From Alphaproteobacteria bacterium (GTDB lineage: Bacteria > Pseudomonadota > Alphaproteobacteria > JAEULC01), in contig JADZDN010000172.1 of NCBI GenBank assembly GCA_020851015.1, positions 1-12,449 on the forward strand: 12,449 nucleotides of DNA. Direction: 5' to 3'. The position numbers and the translations under genes are program-made. Position 1 is the first letter of the stretch; every line of letters begins with the position of its first letter. Below, piece by piece: positions 1 through 7,612 of the stretch. The notes under the pieces were generated by a model, which was given only the letters and a program-made list of their open reading frames with translations, ran no database searches and was not told where the DNA came from.

Positions 1-1818
1 CCGCCCGAGCAGCACCAGCGCGTCGCTCAGCGAATGGGTGAACACGAACTTCGCGTGCTCGCGGCCACGGATGCCGGCCTCGATGAATCCGAACAGGCCG
101 ACCACGTCGAGGTCCAGCCCGTGCTCGGCGATCAGCCGCTCGATCGCCCGCATCTGGTCGAGCGACAGGGTGAACTTGCGCGGCGCCTCGCGGTGGTCGG
201 GCGCGGCCGCGCCCAGCGCCTGCCCGTCGACATAGGCTTCCGGCGCCTCGTCGTAGCGCGGCGACAGGATGTCGTAGGTTCCGGGGCGCAAGTGCCCGTA
301 GCGCTCCAGGAAGGCGCCGCGCGTCAGGGTCCGCAGATCCTGCACCATGCGGTTGCTGACCGTATCGAGCCCGGCCATGAAGGCGGCCTTTTCCGCCGAG
401 GCCAGCACGCCGACATGCACCAGCGAGTCGAGGAGCTGCATGGCGATGAATCCGGCGCGCGCGAGGCCGGCGAAGGGCAGCGTGCCATGGCGCTTGCAGT
501 CCTCGAGCAGCCAGTAGATGCGGTCGAGACCGCTCATCTCGGCGCTCAGCACGGCGGAGCGCCGGCGCTCCAGCTCGCCGATGCGGTCGAGCTCGGCGAT
601 CCACAAGCCTTCGCTGCGATGGATCACGCGGTTGGTCAGCCGGCGCAGGCTCTGCTTCAACTCGTCGCGCTCGCCACCCGAGAATCCGGATTCGGCGAGG
701 CGCGCCAGCCGGCGGTCGATGTCGAACGTGTAGCAGGACTGCACGATCTCGAACTCGACCTTGTCGTGCAGCGATGGCACCGCGATCAGCCGGTCGATGT
801 AGTAGGCGACCAGCCGGTGCGCCATCGCCTCGGGGATATCCTCGGGGACGAAGGAATTGAAGCTGACCCGGACGTCGATATAGGGCAGGCCGTGGAAGTC
901 GATCAGGATCGGGAAGCTGCGCAGGTTGCGGTAGCCGTAGTTGCTGCGCTGATAGGCCCAGATCGAATCGGTGATCAGTTCGCGATAGAGCGACAAGGCC
1001 AGCGGCTTCGGGCGCACGCCGACGATCTCGGCCGGGTTCCAGTCCGGCATCACGCCGAACACCGTGCGCGGCCCGCACAGATAGGGATGCGGCCGGTTGG
1101 CGTGCGCGATCTTCTGCGCGATCCGCGCCATGATCGGCGACAGCGACGCGGGGCTGGCGGTCGGCGCGCGCAGCACCATCGGCCGGCATTGCAGCAGGAC
1201 GAGCCCGCCATCGGCGTCCGCGGCGAACTCGAAACAGAGCGCCTCGCGGCCGGTCAGCGCGATCAGTTCGCGCGCCAGGGCGGCGACGCCGCGCAGCAGG
1301 GGATCGGCCGGCGGCGGCGCGTCGCGCCAGAGATAGAACGTCTCCTGCGCGGCGGCCTTGCCGCCGGTGATCGCGCTGGTGTTGCCGTCGCGCTCGTAGT
1401 TCACCACCAGGTAGGGGCTGCCGGTGTTCGGATCGACCGTGAAGGCGACGCCGCTCGCCGCGGCGCGCGCCAGCATGGGCTGCACCAGCACGCGATGCCG
1501 GCCGCTCGCGTCGCCATAGGATGCGATCACGCGCTCGACCGCCTCGACCAGGTCGTCCGGCTCGACATCCGGCACGGACAGGAAGTGGCCGGCGAGCGAG
1601 ACCGCGTCGCTGTCCTCGCCGTCGGCGCTGGAGCGCACGATCATCGGCCGCTCGCCCCAGGCCGAGGCCTTGATCCTGCGCAGCACGGCGGCGCGGCGCG
1701 TCTCCCATTCGCCGACGGTGAAATGCACCAGCGGCAGCACCCGCGCGGTCGTGACCAGCCGCGCCAGTCGTTCCAGGGATTCCGCCTTCGAGGCGAAGGC
1801 AAAGGTGATCGCGCCCAC
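1..1818 (-). CDS. Glutamine kinase-like ATP-grasp protein, C-terminus beyond the window
   Basis: This frame is open for 606 codons from a GTG at 1818 to the left edge, so the C-terminus is missing. The first ~225 residues are a PPDK/PEP-synthase-type ATP-grasp domain: VRSSADGED at 61-69, VQPM at 112-115, SGVAFTVDP at 122-130, the FEF acid at E197 and LLQCRPM at 208-214. A long middle region follows, with PDWNPAE, KPLALSLYRELITDS, NYGYRNLRSFP and YGHLRPGTYDILSPRYDE, which I recognise from the Cj1418 family. In Campylobacter that enzyme uses ATP and water to phosphorylate L-glutamine on its amide, giving AMP and phosphate, the first step of O-methyl phosphoramidate synthesis. The phosphohistidine domain should lie past the edge. 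The start is 3 bases after the methyltransferase stop, with AAAGGG just upstream. The function is inferred from family resemblance plus the CysC-like and methyltransferase neighbours. PEP synthase is the less likely reading. Confidence 0.83.
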   Translation of the reverse strand, partial: MGAITFAFASKAESLERLARLVTTARVLPLVHFTVGEWETRRAAVLRRIKASAWGERPMIVRSSADGEDSDAVSLAGHFLSVPDVEPDDLVEAVERVIASYGDASGRHRVLVQPMLARAAASGVAFTVDPNTGSPYLVVNYERDGNTSAITGGKAAAQETFYLWRDAPPPADPLLRGVAALARELIALTGREALCFEFAADADGGLVLLQCRPMVLRAPTASPASLSPIMARIAQKIAHANRPHPYLCGPRTVFGVMPDWNPAEIVGVRPKPLALSLYRELITDSIWAYQRSNYGYRNLRSFPILIDFHGLPYIDVRVSFNSFVPEDIPEAMAHRLVAYYIDRLIAVPSLHDKVEFEIVQSCYTFDIDRRLARLAESGFSGGERDELKQSLRRLTNRVIHRSEGLWIAELDRIGELERRRSAVLSAEMSGLDRIYWLLEDCKRHGTLPFAGLARAGFIAMQLLDSLVHVGVLASAEKAAFMAGLDTVSNRMVQDLRTLTRGAFLERYGHLRPGTYDILSPRYDEAPEAYVDGQALGAAAPDHREAPRKFTLSLDQMRAIERLIAEHGLDLDVVGLFGFIEAGIRGREHAKFVFTHSLSDALVLLGR

Positions 1819-1821
1819 GGC

Positions 1822-2616
1822 TCAGCCCTTTTGCGGCCGGGCCGCCCAGGCCCGCGTCAGGTAGGTCGTCTCGATCGCCTCGATGCCCTCGATGCGTCGC
1901 GCGACGGCGTCGAGAAAGGCCGCGAACCGCGCGGGGCCAAGCTGCACGCGAATGTCGTTCACGCTGCGCCAGGCACCCAGGTACTGCGCCGGCGTCTGGC
2001 GCGCGCGATGACGGCTCTCCAGGTAGATCACGTCGTCGAACCACGGCCTGGCCCACAGCCGCTCGTTCAGCGTATCGGCAAGACCGGAGCGGCCGGACGA
2101 GACGCGCCGCGCGCCGGGCGGCATGTAGTCGCCCAGCATCGCCTCGATCTCGACGAGCAGCGGATTGGCTTCGACCAGGCGCGGGTTCCACAGCGCGATG
2201 AACCGGCCGCCCGGCCGCAGCAGGCGGTGGAACTCGCGCAATCCCGCCTCGAAATCGACCCAGTGGAACGACGAGGCCATGCTGACGAGGTCGACCGAGG
2301 CGTCGGGCAGGCCGGTGCGCTCGCCCGACCCCTTCCGCCAGTCGATCGCCAGGTGCTGGCTGTCGCGCCGGCCCGCGCGGCGCATGTCGTCGTTGGGCTC
2401 GATGGCAGTCAGGCGTCGAAACCCGCGGCCGGCCAGCATGCGCGTCCAAATGCCGGTGCCCGCGCCGACATCGGCCGCGTCAAGCTCGCTTGCCGGCCGC
2501 TTCAGCAGGCCCAGAACCCCGTCCAGCACGCTCTCGGCGTAGCCGGGACGGTAGGCTGCGTAGTCCTCGGCAAGCCCGGTGAACTCGCCGTGCCGGAGCT
2601 GGACCGCCGCGCTCAC
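1822..2616 (-). CDS. Class I SAM-dependent methyltransferase (phosphoramidate cluster)
   Basis: A 264-residue class I methyltransferase, probably cytosolic. The N-terminus has the LAEDYAAYRPGY signature (15-26), motif I is DVGAGTG (49-55), the ribose-binding acid is E73 in AIEPND, and a later segment reads FHWVDFEAGLREFHRLLRPG. I chose the GTG at 2616 because it overlaps the upstream TGA as GTGA, a typical coupled start. A TTG at 2634 would add six residues and overlap the upstream gene by 22 bases. It lies between the CysC-like kinase and the glutamine kinase homologue. The C. jejuni O-methyl phosphoramidate cluster has two related methyltransferases (Cj1419, Cj1420), so this one plausibly supplies the methyl group. 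The acceptor cannot be read from the sequence, and I cannot tell which of the two it matches. Confidence 0.8.
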   Translation of the reverse strand: MSAAVQLRHGEFTGLAEDYAAYRPGYAESVLDGVLGLLKRPASELDAADVGAGTGIWTRMLAGRGFRRLTAIEPNDDMRRAGRRDSQHLAIDWRKGSGERTGLPDASVDLVSMASSFHWVDFEAGLREFHRLLRPGGRFIALWNPRLVEANPLLVEIEAMLGDYMPPGARRVSSGRSGLADTLNERLWARPWFDDVIYLESRHRARQTPAQYLGAWRSVNDIRVQLGPARFAAFLDAVARRIEGIEAIETTYLTRAWAARPQKG

Positions 2617-3236
2617 GCGATCACCCGCGGGCAACCGGGCGCTTGCGCCGTCAAGATAAGGTCGACCGCTGCCTCGGGCGTCATCGCGCCGTCATTGTCG
2701 ATCACCAGGTCCGGCGCATGCGGCAACTCGGGCTCGATGTCCTGTCCGACAACCTGCTGCTGCGCGCCCCGGGCATGCCGCGCGTAGATGCCCTTGGGAT
2801 CGCGCCGGCGCAGCACCTCAGGCGATACACGCAGATAGATCTCGCGATAGCGGCCGATCTGCGCCCGGTTCCAGTCGCGCACCGCGTGGAACATCGAGAT
2901 CGTGGCGCAGACCACGTCGATCCCCTGCCCCGCCAGCTCGCGGCAGAGCCGGCCATAGGTCATGGCGAGACGCCGGCGTTCTTCCGGCGCGTGGGCGGCC
3001 TCCGCATCCAGCACGACTCGCAGCCGGTCGCCGTCCAGCAGCACGGCGGCACGGCCGCCCCGCCGCAGGCGCTCGCACAGCTTGGTGGCAATCGTCGTCT
3101 TGCCGGCAGCCGCCAGCCCGGTGATCCAGTAGACGGTCCCCTGCTCCCCGTGGCCGGCAAGCGCCGGCACGGTCGCGCGCGGCTCCGCCTGAAAAGCGAA
3201 AGCGGACTGCGCGGTCTTGGCGTCCTGCTTGGCCAC
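2613..3236 (-). CDS. CysC-like kinase, probable cytidine diphosphoramidate kinase
   Basis: A 207-residue P-loop kinase of the adenylylsulfate kinase family. Walker A is GLAAAGKT (40-47), the nucleotide-acceptor motif is LDGDRLR (67-73), and DPKGIYAR follows in the second half. The usual APS-kinase FISP-type segment is replaced by ISMFHAVRDWNR. No sulfurylase or other sulfate-assimilation gene is adjacent. The next genes are a methyltransferase and a glutamine kinase homologue, as in the C. jejuni phosphoramidate cluster. There the CysC-like Cj1415 phosphorylates the 3' hydroxyl of cytidine diphosphoramidate, the same chemistry APS kinase performs on APS. That role is inferred here from context. 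The start is a GTG with a weak GGGAC upstream. About 30 low-complexity residues precede the kinase core, and a GTG at residue 23 is an alternative start. This is the first gene of the minus-strand run. Confidence 0.75.
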   Translation of the reverse strand: MAKQDAKTAQSAFAFQAEPRATVPALAGHGEQGTVYWITGLAAAGKTTIATKLCERLRRGGRAAVLLDGDRLRVVLDAEAAHAPEERRRLAMTYGRLCRELAGQGIDVVCATISMFHAVRDWNRAQIGRYREIYLRVSPEVLRRRDPKGIYARHARGAQQQVVGQDIEPELPHAPDLVIDNDGAMTPEAAVDLILTAQAPGCPRVIA

Positions 3237-3311
3237 AACGGTCCCGATCGATCATGCCCCGGCGGCGCGCCCCTGCCGGCCTTTCCGGGCCGACTGCGCC
3301 TCATTGCCGAT

Positions 3312-3344
3312 ACTCCCCGTCGCGGGGTTAAATTTCCTTTAAAT
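3312..3344. promoter_or_regulatory. AT-rich patch with small hairpin in the divergent intergenic region
   Basis: The 265 bases between the kinase start (3236) and the CHAT gene start (3502) must contain promoters for both directions. CCCCG at 3315-3319 pairs with CGGGG at 3323-3327 around a 3-base loop. It abuts TTAAATTTCCTTTAAAT (3328-3344), the only clearly AT-rich run in the region. Read on the minus strand, this is an AT-rich block followed by a hairpin in the leader of the kinase operon. I cannot place a convincing -35/-10 pair. Confidence 0.3.
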
Positions 3345-3483
3345 GCCGGGCATTGGACGGCCCCAGGGGCAAATCCAGCCGGAATGGCCCGGAGGGCTGG
3401 GTGAAACAGCTCACAGTGCGGGCTTGGGCCCGGTGGCTATGATCCGGGCAAATCTGCATTCGAACTGCCGGCGGACATCCGCC

Positions 3484-3491
3484 GGAAGGAG
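3484..3491 (+). promoter_or_regulatory. Ribosome binding site deciding the CHAT protein start
   Basis: GGAAGGAG ends 10 bases before the ATG at 3502. The protein from that ATG opens with a normal signal peptide. The same frame is open back to 3343, but that extension has no such site and would bury the signal peptide 53 residues inside the protein. Confidence 0.75.
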
Positions 3492-3501
3492 CGCCGCCGC
3501 C

Positions 3502-6500
3502 ATGACGACGCCACGCCTCGCTTCGCTTCGCCGAACGTCGCGCCTTGCAGTCCTTGCCGGGGCGATCTGCCTCGGCTTCCACGCCGCCGAGGCGGCCGAA
3601 GAGCGCTGGGCCGGCACGCTGAACTGCACCGACGGCTGGGGCAATCCGCTGCCGGTTGCGGCCGAGGCGACCGCCGCGGACGGTCAGGTCGCGATCAAGA
3701 TCGGCGCGCTGTCCACGCGCCGCCCGCTGGACAAGAGCGGCAGCTTCTCGATCGGCATCGCGCTGGGCCGCGACGAGCGCGTCGGGCATCTGCGCGGCAC
3801 GATCACGCCCCGGGGCCTCACCCTGCGGCCGGACGGGGGCGAGGTTTCCTGCAGCGGCACGCTGCAGGCCTCGGCTCCCGGCGCCGCACCCAGCGTGGCG
3901 GCAGCGCCGGCGCCCGCCGCGACGAGCGCGGCGCCGGCCAAGCCGCTGCAGCCCTCGCCGGCGATGATCGCGCTGGCCGCGCCGTCGCTGCCGCTCGTCT
4001 CCTCGCGCATCGACGACGTCATGGCCCTGCTCCAGCGCGAACGCGAGACGGCCGACCGGCGCCTCGCCGCGCTGCGCAAGCTGGCCGAGGCGCCCGAGCC
4101 CGGCGGATCGGCCGAGGAGCGCGCCGATTTCCTGGCGCGCCGCGCGTTCGCCGCCTGGTCGCTCGAGCGCAACCCGCAGGCGGTCGCGGACTTCCGCCGC
4201 GCCTACGAGATCGCGCGCGCGGGCAATGCGCTGCCGGTGCTCGACCGCACCTGGTACCAGTACCACCTGGGCCTGGCGCTGTTCCGCACCGGCGACGTCG
4301 CGCAGGCTCTGGCGCAGCTCAAGCAGTCCGCCGGCGATCTGCGCGCGGCGATCAATGCGCGCAGCGACGACGACGACTACCGCCTGCTTTGGCACTCCGT
4401 GGTCTGGGAGGGTTTCCTCGCCCGCACCCATGTCGCGTCCGGCGACATGGGCTCGGCCGACGCCGCCCTGGCGCGCGCCGAAGCGGGCTTCGCGCGCCTC
4501 GCCAAGGAGCCGGGACGCGCCCAGCCGCACGAGATCGCGATCAGCCAGGCGGCGCTCGCCCAGGCCCGCGCGGTGCGCGCTGACCTGCGCGGCAACGCGG
4601 CGGACGCCGATGCCTTCCACCGCCAGGCGATCGAAGCGCTCGCCACCTATCACGACTGGCCGAAGAACCGCTGGCTGCCGACCGACCGCATCGAGCAGAT
4701 CCGCTTGGAGGCGCTGCTGGCGCGCGCGGACGCGCTGGCCCGCGCCGGCCGGCCGGCCGAGGCCCAGGCGCTGGCGCGGCAGGTGCTGTCCGATCTCGAC
4801 GAAGCCGGCGGCGGCCAGATCGCCGAGATCGCTTCGGCCGCGCGGGTCATCGTCGACGCGCTCTTGGCCGAAGGGCGGCCAACCGACGCGGCGAAGGTCG
4901 CGTGGCTCGCGGTCAACGCGCTCGCGGGCGCCGGCGGCGCGCGCGACTCGGCGCTGCGCATCGAGCTGCAGCTCGCGCTGGCGCGGGCCAATGCGGCCGA
5001 GGGCGACTGGGACGACGCCCTTGCCGCGTTCGAGCAGTTGAAGCTCGACCTCGGCGGCGACCCGCAGCGCTTCGCCCGGGCGCTGCGCGGCGATGCGACC
5101 TATGCCCTGGCGCTGGTCAAGGCCGGACGCGGCCCCGAGGCGATCGCTGCGGCCGATGCCGCGCAGCGGCAGGCTGCCGCGCTGTTCGGCGAGCGCCACC
5201 CGGCGACCGCCGAGGCCGTCGCGGCGCGCGCCACCGCGCTGGCGGCGGCCGGGCGTCGCGCCGACGCGCTGGCCGCCTGGCGTACCGCCATGCCGATCCT
5301 GATCGAGGCGAGCACCGGCCCCTATGCCGGCGAGTCCGGGGCGCGCGGCGTGCGGCTGCGCGTCATGGTCGAAGCCTATGCGCACCAATTGGCGCAGGGG
5401 ATCGCCGCCGCGCCGGTGCCGGCCCAGGCGAGCGGCCCGCAGACCCTGGCGGCGGTCGACCAGATGTTCCGCGCGATGGAAGCCGCGCGCAGCCGGGCTT
5501 TGATCGACGCGGTCAGCTCGGCCGCGCTGCGCTCTGGCCTCAAGGACCGCGCGCTCGCCGACCTGGTGCGCCGCGACCAGGACGCCGCCCGCCGTGCCGT
5601 CGCGCTCTACGACAGCCTCGCCGGCTGGTTCGCCCTGCCGGCCAACGCGCGCAATCCGGCCGACGAGGCAGCCCTGCGCCGCGACATCGCCGCGGCGGAG
5701 GCCGAGCGTGCCGAGCTGAACCGCGCGATCGCCCAGCGCAGCCCGGCGGTCGCCGGGCTGGCGCGGCCGCTGCCCGTGGGCATCGCCGACCTACGCGCCG
5801 CGCTGCGGCCGGGCGAAGCGATGGTGACGACCCTTGTGGGCGAGGAGCGCAGCTTCGTCATCGCGCTAACGCCCCAAGGCGCGCCAACCGTGCTCGAAGC
5901 CCCCGTGGGCCGGGTGGCGCTGGCCGAGACGGTTGCGCGTCTGCGCGGCGCCATGACCGACGGCGGCCGCGGCATCGAGGCGATCCCGCCCTACGACCTG
6001 CGTGTTGCCTACGACCAGCTCTACCAGCCGCTGCTGAAGCCGCTGGAGCCTGCCTTCGCCGGCGCCAAGTCCTTGCTGGTGGTCGCCGACGGCCCCCTTG
6101 CCCAGCTACCCTGGGCGCTGCTGCCGACCGAGCCGAGCCCAGCAGCGGCTCCGGGCGCGGCGGGCCTGCGCTTCGCCGAGTACAGCCGGGTGCCTTGGCT
6201 GATCCGCCGCCAGGCCGTCGCCCACCTGCCCTCGGCGACCGCGCTAGTCGCGCTCCGGCGCATGGCGCCCGTCTCGGTCGCTCCGCGCCCCTTTGTCGGC
6301 ATCGGCGACCCGGTCTTCACCGAAACCGCCCTCCGCACGGCCAGCACGGGCCCGGCGGTGCGCGCGGCGGTGACCCGCGCGCCCGACCGCAGCGTCGCCG
6401 TCCGCGCCCTGGAAGGTCTGCCGCAACTGCCCGATACCAGGATAGAATTGCAGCAGATTGCCAAGGAATTGGGCGCCAATCCTCAGACCGAGCTGTATCT

Positions 6501-7029
6501 GGGCAAGCGCGCCAGCGAAGGCGAGATCCGCCACGCCGCGCTCGACCAGTTCCGGGTGGTCGCCTTCGCCACCCATGGGCTCGCCGCGGGCGATGTCGAC
6601 GGGCTGCTGCAACCCGCCCTCGCCCTATCCTCGCCCCGGGTCACGGGCGAAAAGGACGACGGGCTGCTGACCATGTCCGAGGTGCTGGACCTGCGGCTGG
6701 CGGCCGACTGGGTGCTGCTGTCGGCCTGCAACACGGCAGGCGAAGTGCAGCCCGGCGCGGAGGTGCTGAGCGGCCTGGCCAGCGCCTTCTTCTACGCCGG
6801 CGCCCGTTCGCTGCTGGTGACGCACTGGGGCGTCGAGACGGTGGCGGCCCGCCTGCTGACGACGGGCCTCTTCGCGGGAAAGGCGGCGAACCGCTCCGAG
6901 GCGCTGCGCCAGTCCATGCTGGCGATGATCGACGGCAAGGCGGGCGAAGGCAGCGCGGGCAAGCTGAAGTTCAGCTACGCCCATCCGCTCTTCTGGGCGC
7001 CGTTTGCCCTAGTCGGCGATCCGGGCTGA
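3502..7029 (+). CDS. Exported TPR-repeat protein with C-terminal CHAT protease domain
   Basis: A 1175-residue protein. Residues 1-31 look like a Sec signal peptide: arginines at 5, 10, 11 and 14, a hydrophobic stretch at 15-26, then AEA-AEE. A small beta-rich domain follows with cysteines at 42 and 117 that could form a disulfide. After an Ala/Pro-rich linker come several hundred residues of Ala-rich helical repeats of TPR type (about 180-640). The CHAT domain (caspase-HetF-associated with TPRs) spans about 770-1175. Its probable catalytic pair is H1025 in FATHG and C1076 in LSACNTA, followed by the usual AFFYAGARSLLVTHW segment and the terminal HPLFWAPFALVGDP. It should therefore be a periplasmic or secreted caspase-like cysteine peptidase. 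The substrate is unknown. It appears to be transcribed alone, since both neighbours are on the opposite strand. Confidence 0.88.
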   Translation: MTTPRLASLRRTSRLAVLAGAICLGFHAAEAAEERWAGTLNCTDGWGNPLPVAAEATAADGQVAIKIGALSTRRPLDKSGSFSIGIALGRDERVGHLRGTITPRGLTLRPDGGEVSCSGTLQASAPGAAPSVAAAPAPAATSAAPAKPLQPSPAMIALAAPSLPLVSSRIDDVMALLQRERETADRRLAALRKLAEAPEPGGSAEERADFLARRAFAAWSLERNPQAVADFRRAYEIARAGNALPVLDRTWYQYHLGLALFRTGDVAQALAQLKQSAGDLRAAINARSDDDDYRLLWHSVVWEGFLARTHVASGDMGSADAALARAEAGFARLAKEPGRAQPHEIAISQAALAQARAVRADLRGNAADADAFHRQAIEALATYHDWPKNRWLPTDRIEQIRLEALLARADALARAGRPAEAQALARQVLSDLDEAGGGQIAEIASAARVIVDALLAEGRPTDAAKVAWLAVNALAGAGGARDSALRIELQLALARANAAEGDWDDALAAFEQLKLDLGGDPQRFARALRGDATYALALVKAGRGPEAIAAADAAQRQAAALFGERHPATAEAVAARATALAAAGRRADALAAWRTAMPILIEASTGPYAGESGARGVRLRVMVEAYAHQLAQGIAAAPVPAQASGPQTLAAVDQMFRAMEAARSRALIDAVSSAALRSGLKDRALADLVRRDQDAARRAVALYDSLAGWFALPANARNPADEAALRRDIAAAEAERAELNRAIAQRSPAVAGLARPLPVGIADLRAALRPGEAMVTTLVGEERSFVIALTPQGAPTVLEAPVGRVALAETVARLRGAMTDGGRGIEAIPPYDLRVAYDQLYQPLLKPLEPAFAGAKSLLVVADGPLAQLPWALLPTEPSPAAAPGAAGLRFAEYSRVPWLIRRQAVAHLPSATALVALRRMAPVSVAPRPFVGIGDPVFTETALRTASTGPAVRAAVTRAPDRSVAVRALEGLPQLPDTRIELQQIAKELGANPQTELYLGKRASEGEIRHAALDQFRVVAFATHGLAAGDVDGLLQPALALSSPRVTGEKDDGLLTMSEVLDLRLAADWVLLSACNTAGEVQPGAEVLSGLASAFFYAGARSLLVTHWGVETVAARLLTTGLFAGKAANRSEALRQSMLAMIDGKAGEGSAGKLKFSYAHPLFWAPFALVGDPG

Positions 7030-7039
7030 GCTTCAGCCC
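7023..7039. terminator. Perfect hairpin spanning both convergent stop codons
   Basis: GGGCTGA (7023-7029) and TCAGCCC (7033-7039) are exact reverse complements around the 3-base loop GCT. The left arm ends in the TGA of the CHAT gene and the right arm contains the TGA of the DUF1289 gene on the other strand. It may serve as a two-way 3' end, but neither side has a T-run, so intrinsic termination is uncertain. Confidence 0.45.
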
Positions 7040-7284
7040 TCGCCTACGCTTGGACGCCCCGCCCGCCGCGCATTGACCCTTCGCCGGTCCTGCCCGGCCG
7101 CCCGCCGGCGGTCGCGCAGGCGCTGGAGGATCGCCAGCCGGCCGTCGCGGTCCAAGGCGCTCCACGACGCGATCTCGTCGATCGTACGCCAGCAGCCCCG
7201 GCAAAGCCCGGTGGCGGGGTCCATCTGGCAGATGCCGACGCAGGGGGAAACCAGTTCGAACTCGGCAGTCGGGTCGGAGGACAT
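7033..7284 (-). CDS. DUF1289 family protein
   Basis: A small basic protein of 83 residues from the ATG at 7284. The DUF1289 signature is SPCVGICQMD followed by GLCRGCWRT and EIASWSALD. Its four cysteines (15, 19, 28, 31) are spaced like a small metal site, which is inference. The C-terminal third is arginine-rich and probably flexible. The family is widespread in proteobacteria and its role is not established. A TTG at 7320 would add twelve residues, but the family motif begins well after the ATG and I see no clear ribosome site for either start. It is convergent with the CHAT gene (3 bases between stops) and divergent from the toxin-antitoxin pair. Confidence 0.8.
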   Translation of the reverse strand: MSSDPTAEFELVSPCVGICQMDPATGLCRGCWRTIDEIASWSALDRDGRLAILQRLRDRRRAAGQDRRRVNARRAGRPSVGEG

Positions 7285-7343
7285 GGGCGAGGGATACGCG
7301 GCTGGCGGCACAGTCGTCAAATGTCAGATGCCATCAGCAGTGC

Positions 7344-7372
7344 TTGCAAAATGCTAGCGCTACTGCTAGCAT
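7344..7372 (+). promoter_or_regulatory. vapBC promoter with overlapping inverted-repeat operator
   Basis: TTGCAA (7344-7349) and TAGCAT (7367-7372) are separated by 17 bases, and each matches four of six sigma-70 consensus positions. A perfect inverted repeat, ATGCTAGC (7351-7358) and GCTAGCAT (7365-7372), fills the spacer and covers the -10 element. FitAB/VapBC complexes bind inverted repeats in their own promoters, so this is the likely autoregulatory operator. A start point about 7 bases after the -10 would fall on the A of the antitoxin ATG at 7379, giving a leaderless message. Confidence 0.6.
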
Positions 7373-7378
7373 CTAGGC

Positions 7379-7612
7379 ATGGCACAGCTTACGGTCCGAA
7401 ACCTCGACGATCAGGCTTATGCCCGCCTCAAGGAGCGGGCGAAAGTCAACAAGCGCTCGCTCGAAGCCGAGGCACGGTCGATCCTGGAAGCCGCGTCCGT
7501 GCCCGACCGCGCCGAATTCGCGCGGTGGGCTGCAGAGTTCCGCAGTCGTCAGAAGCCTGGCAAGCCGGGCGAGACGACAGCATGGATCCGTGAGGACCGG
7601 GATAGTCATTGA
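7379..7612 (+). CDS. FitA/VapB-type ribbon-helix-helix antitoxin
   Basis: A 77-residue antitoxin. The N-terminus, AQLTVRNLDDQAYARLKERA, has the strand-helix pattern of FitA-like ribbon-helix-helix proteins, and the second helix is RSLEAEARSILEAA. This part should bind DNA as a dimer at the inverted repeat just upstream. The C-terminal half (about 43-77, with W49 and the FRSRQKPGKPGE stretch) should wrap the toxin. The ATG lies only seven bases past the operator, with no room for a normal ribosome site. The stop overlaps the toxin start. The pair is visibly less GC-rich than its surroundings. Confidence 0.85.
   Translation: MAQLTVRNLDDQAYARLKERAKVNKRSLEAEARSILEAASVPDRAEFARWAAEFRSRQKPGKPGETTAWIREDRDSH

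Noticed and set aside
1..1818. Phosphoenolpyruvate synthase
   Set aside because: The ATP-grasp domain alone would allow it, but the middle region has the glutamine kinase family motifs and the neighbours fit phosphoramidate synthesis.
34..2787. A 917-codon open frame on the plus strand
   Set aside because: It lies antisense to three genes with clear family motifs, its translation is Arg/His/Gln-rich without any recognisable domain, and it is the usual by-product of very GC-rich coding DNA.
3438..3443. TATGAT as a -10 element for the CHAT gene
   Set aside because: No acceptable -35 sequence occurs at 15-19 bases upstream, so I could not support it as a promoter.
3328..5388. A 686-codon open frame on the minus strand inside the CHAT gene
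   Set aside because: Low-complexity Arg/Gly/Ala translation with no domain, antisense to a well-supported gene; a GC-rich shadow.
3502..7029. CRISPR-associated TPR-CHAT effector
   Set aside because: There is no CRISPR array or cas gene in the window, and the signal peptide argues against a cytoplasmic partner.
4902..7076. A 724-codon second plus-strand frame overlapping the CHAT gene
   Set aside because: Arg/Gly/Ala-rich shadow translation with no motifs, while the other frame carries the complete CHAT domain.
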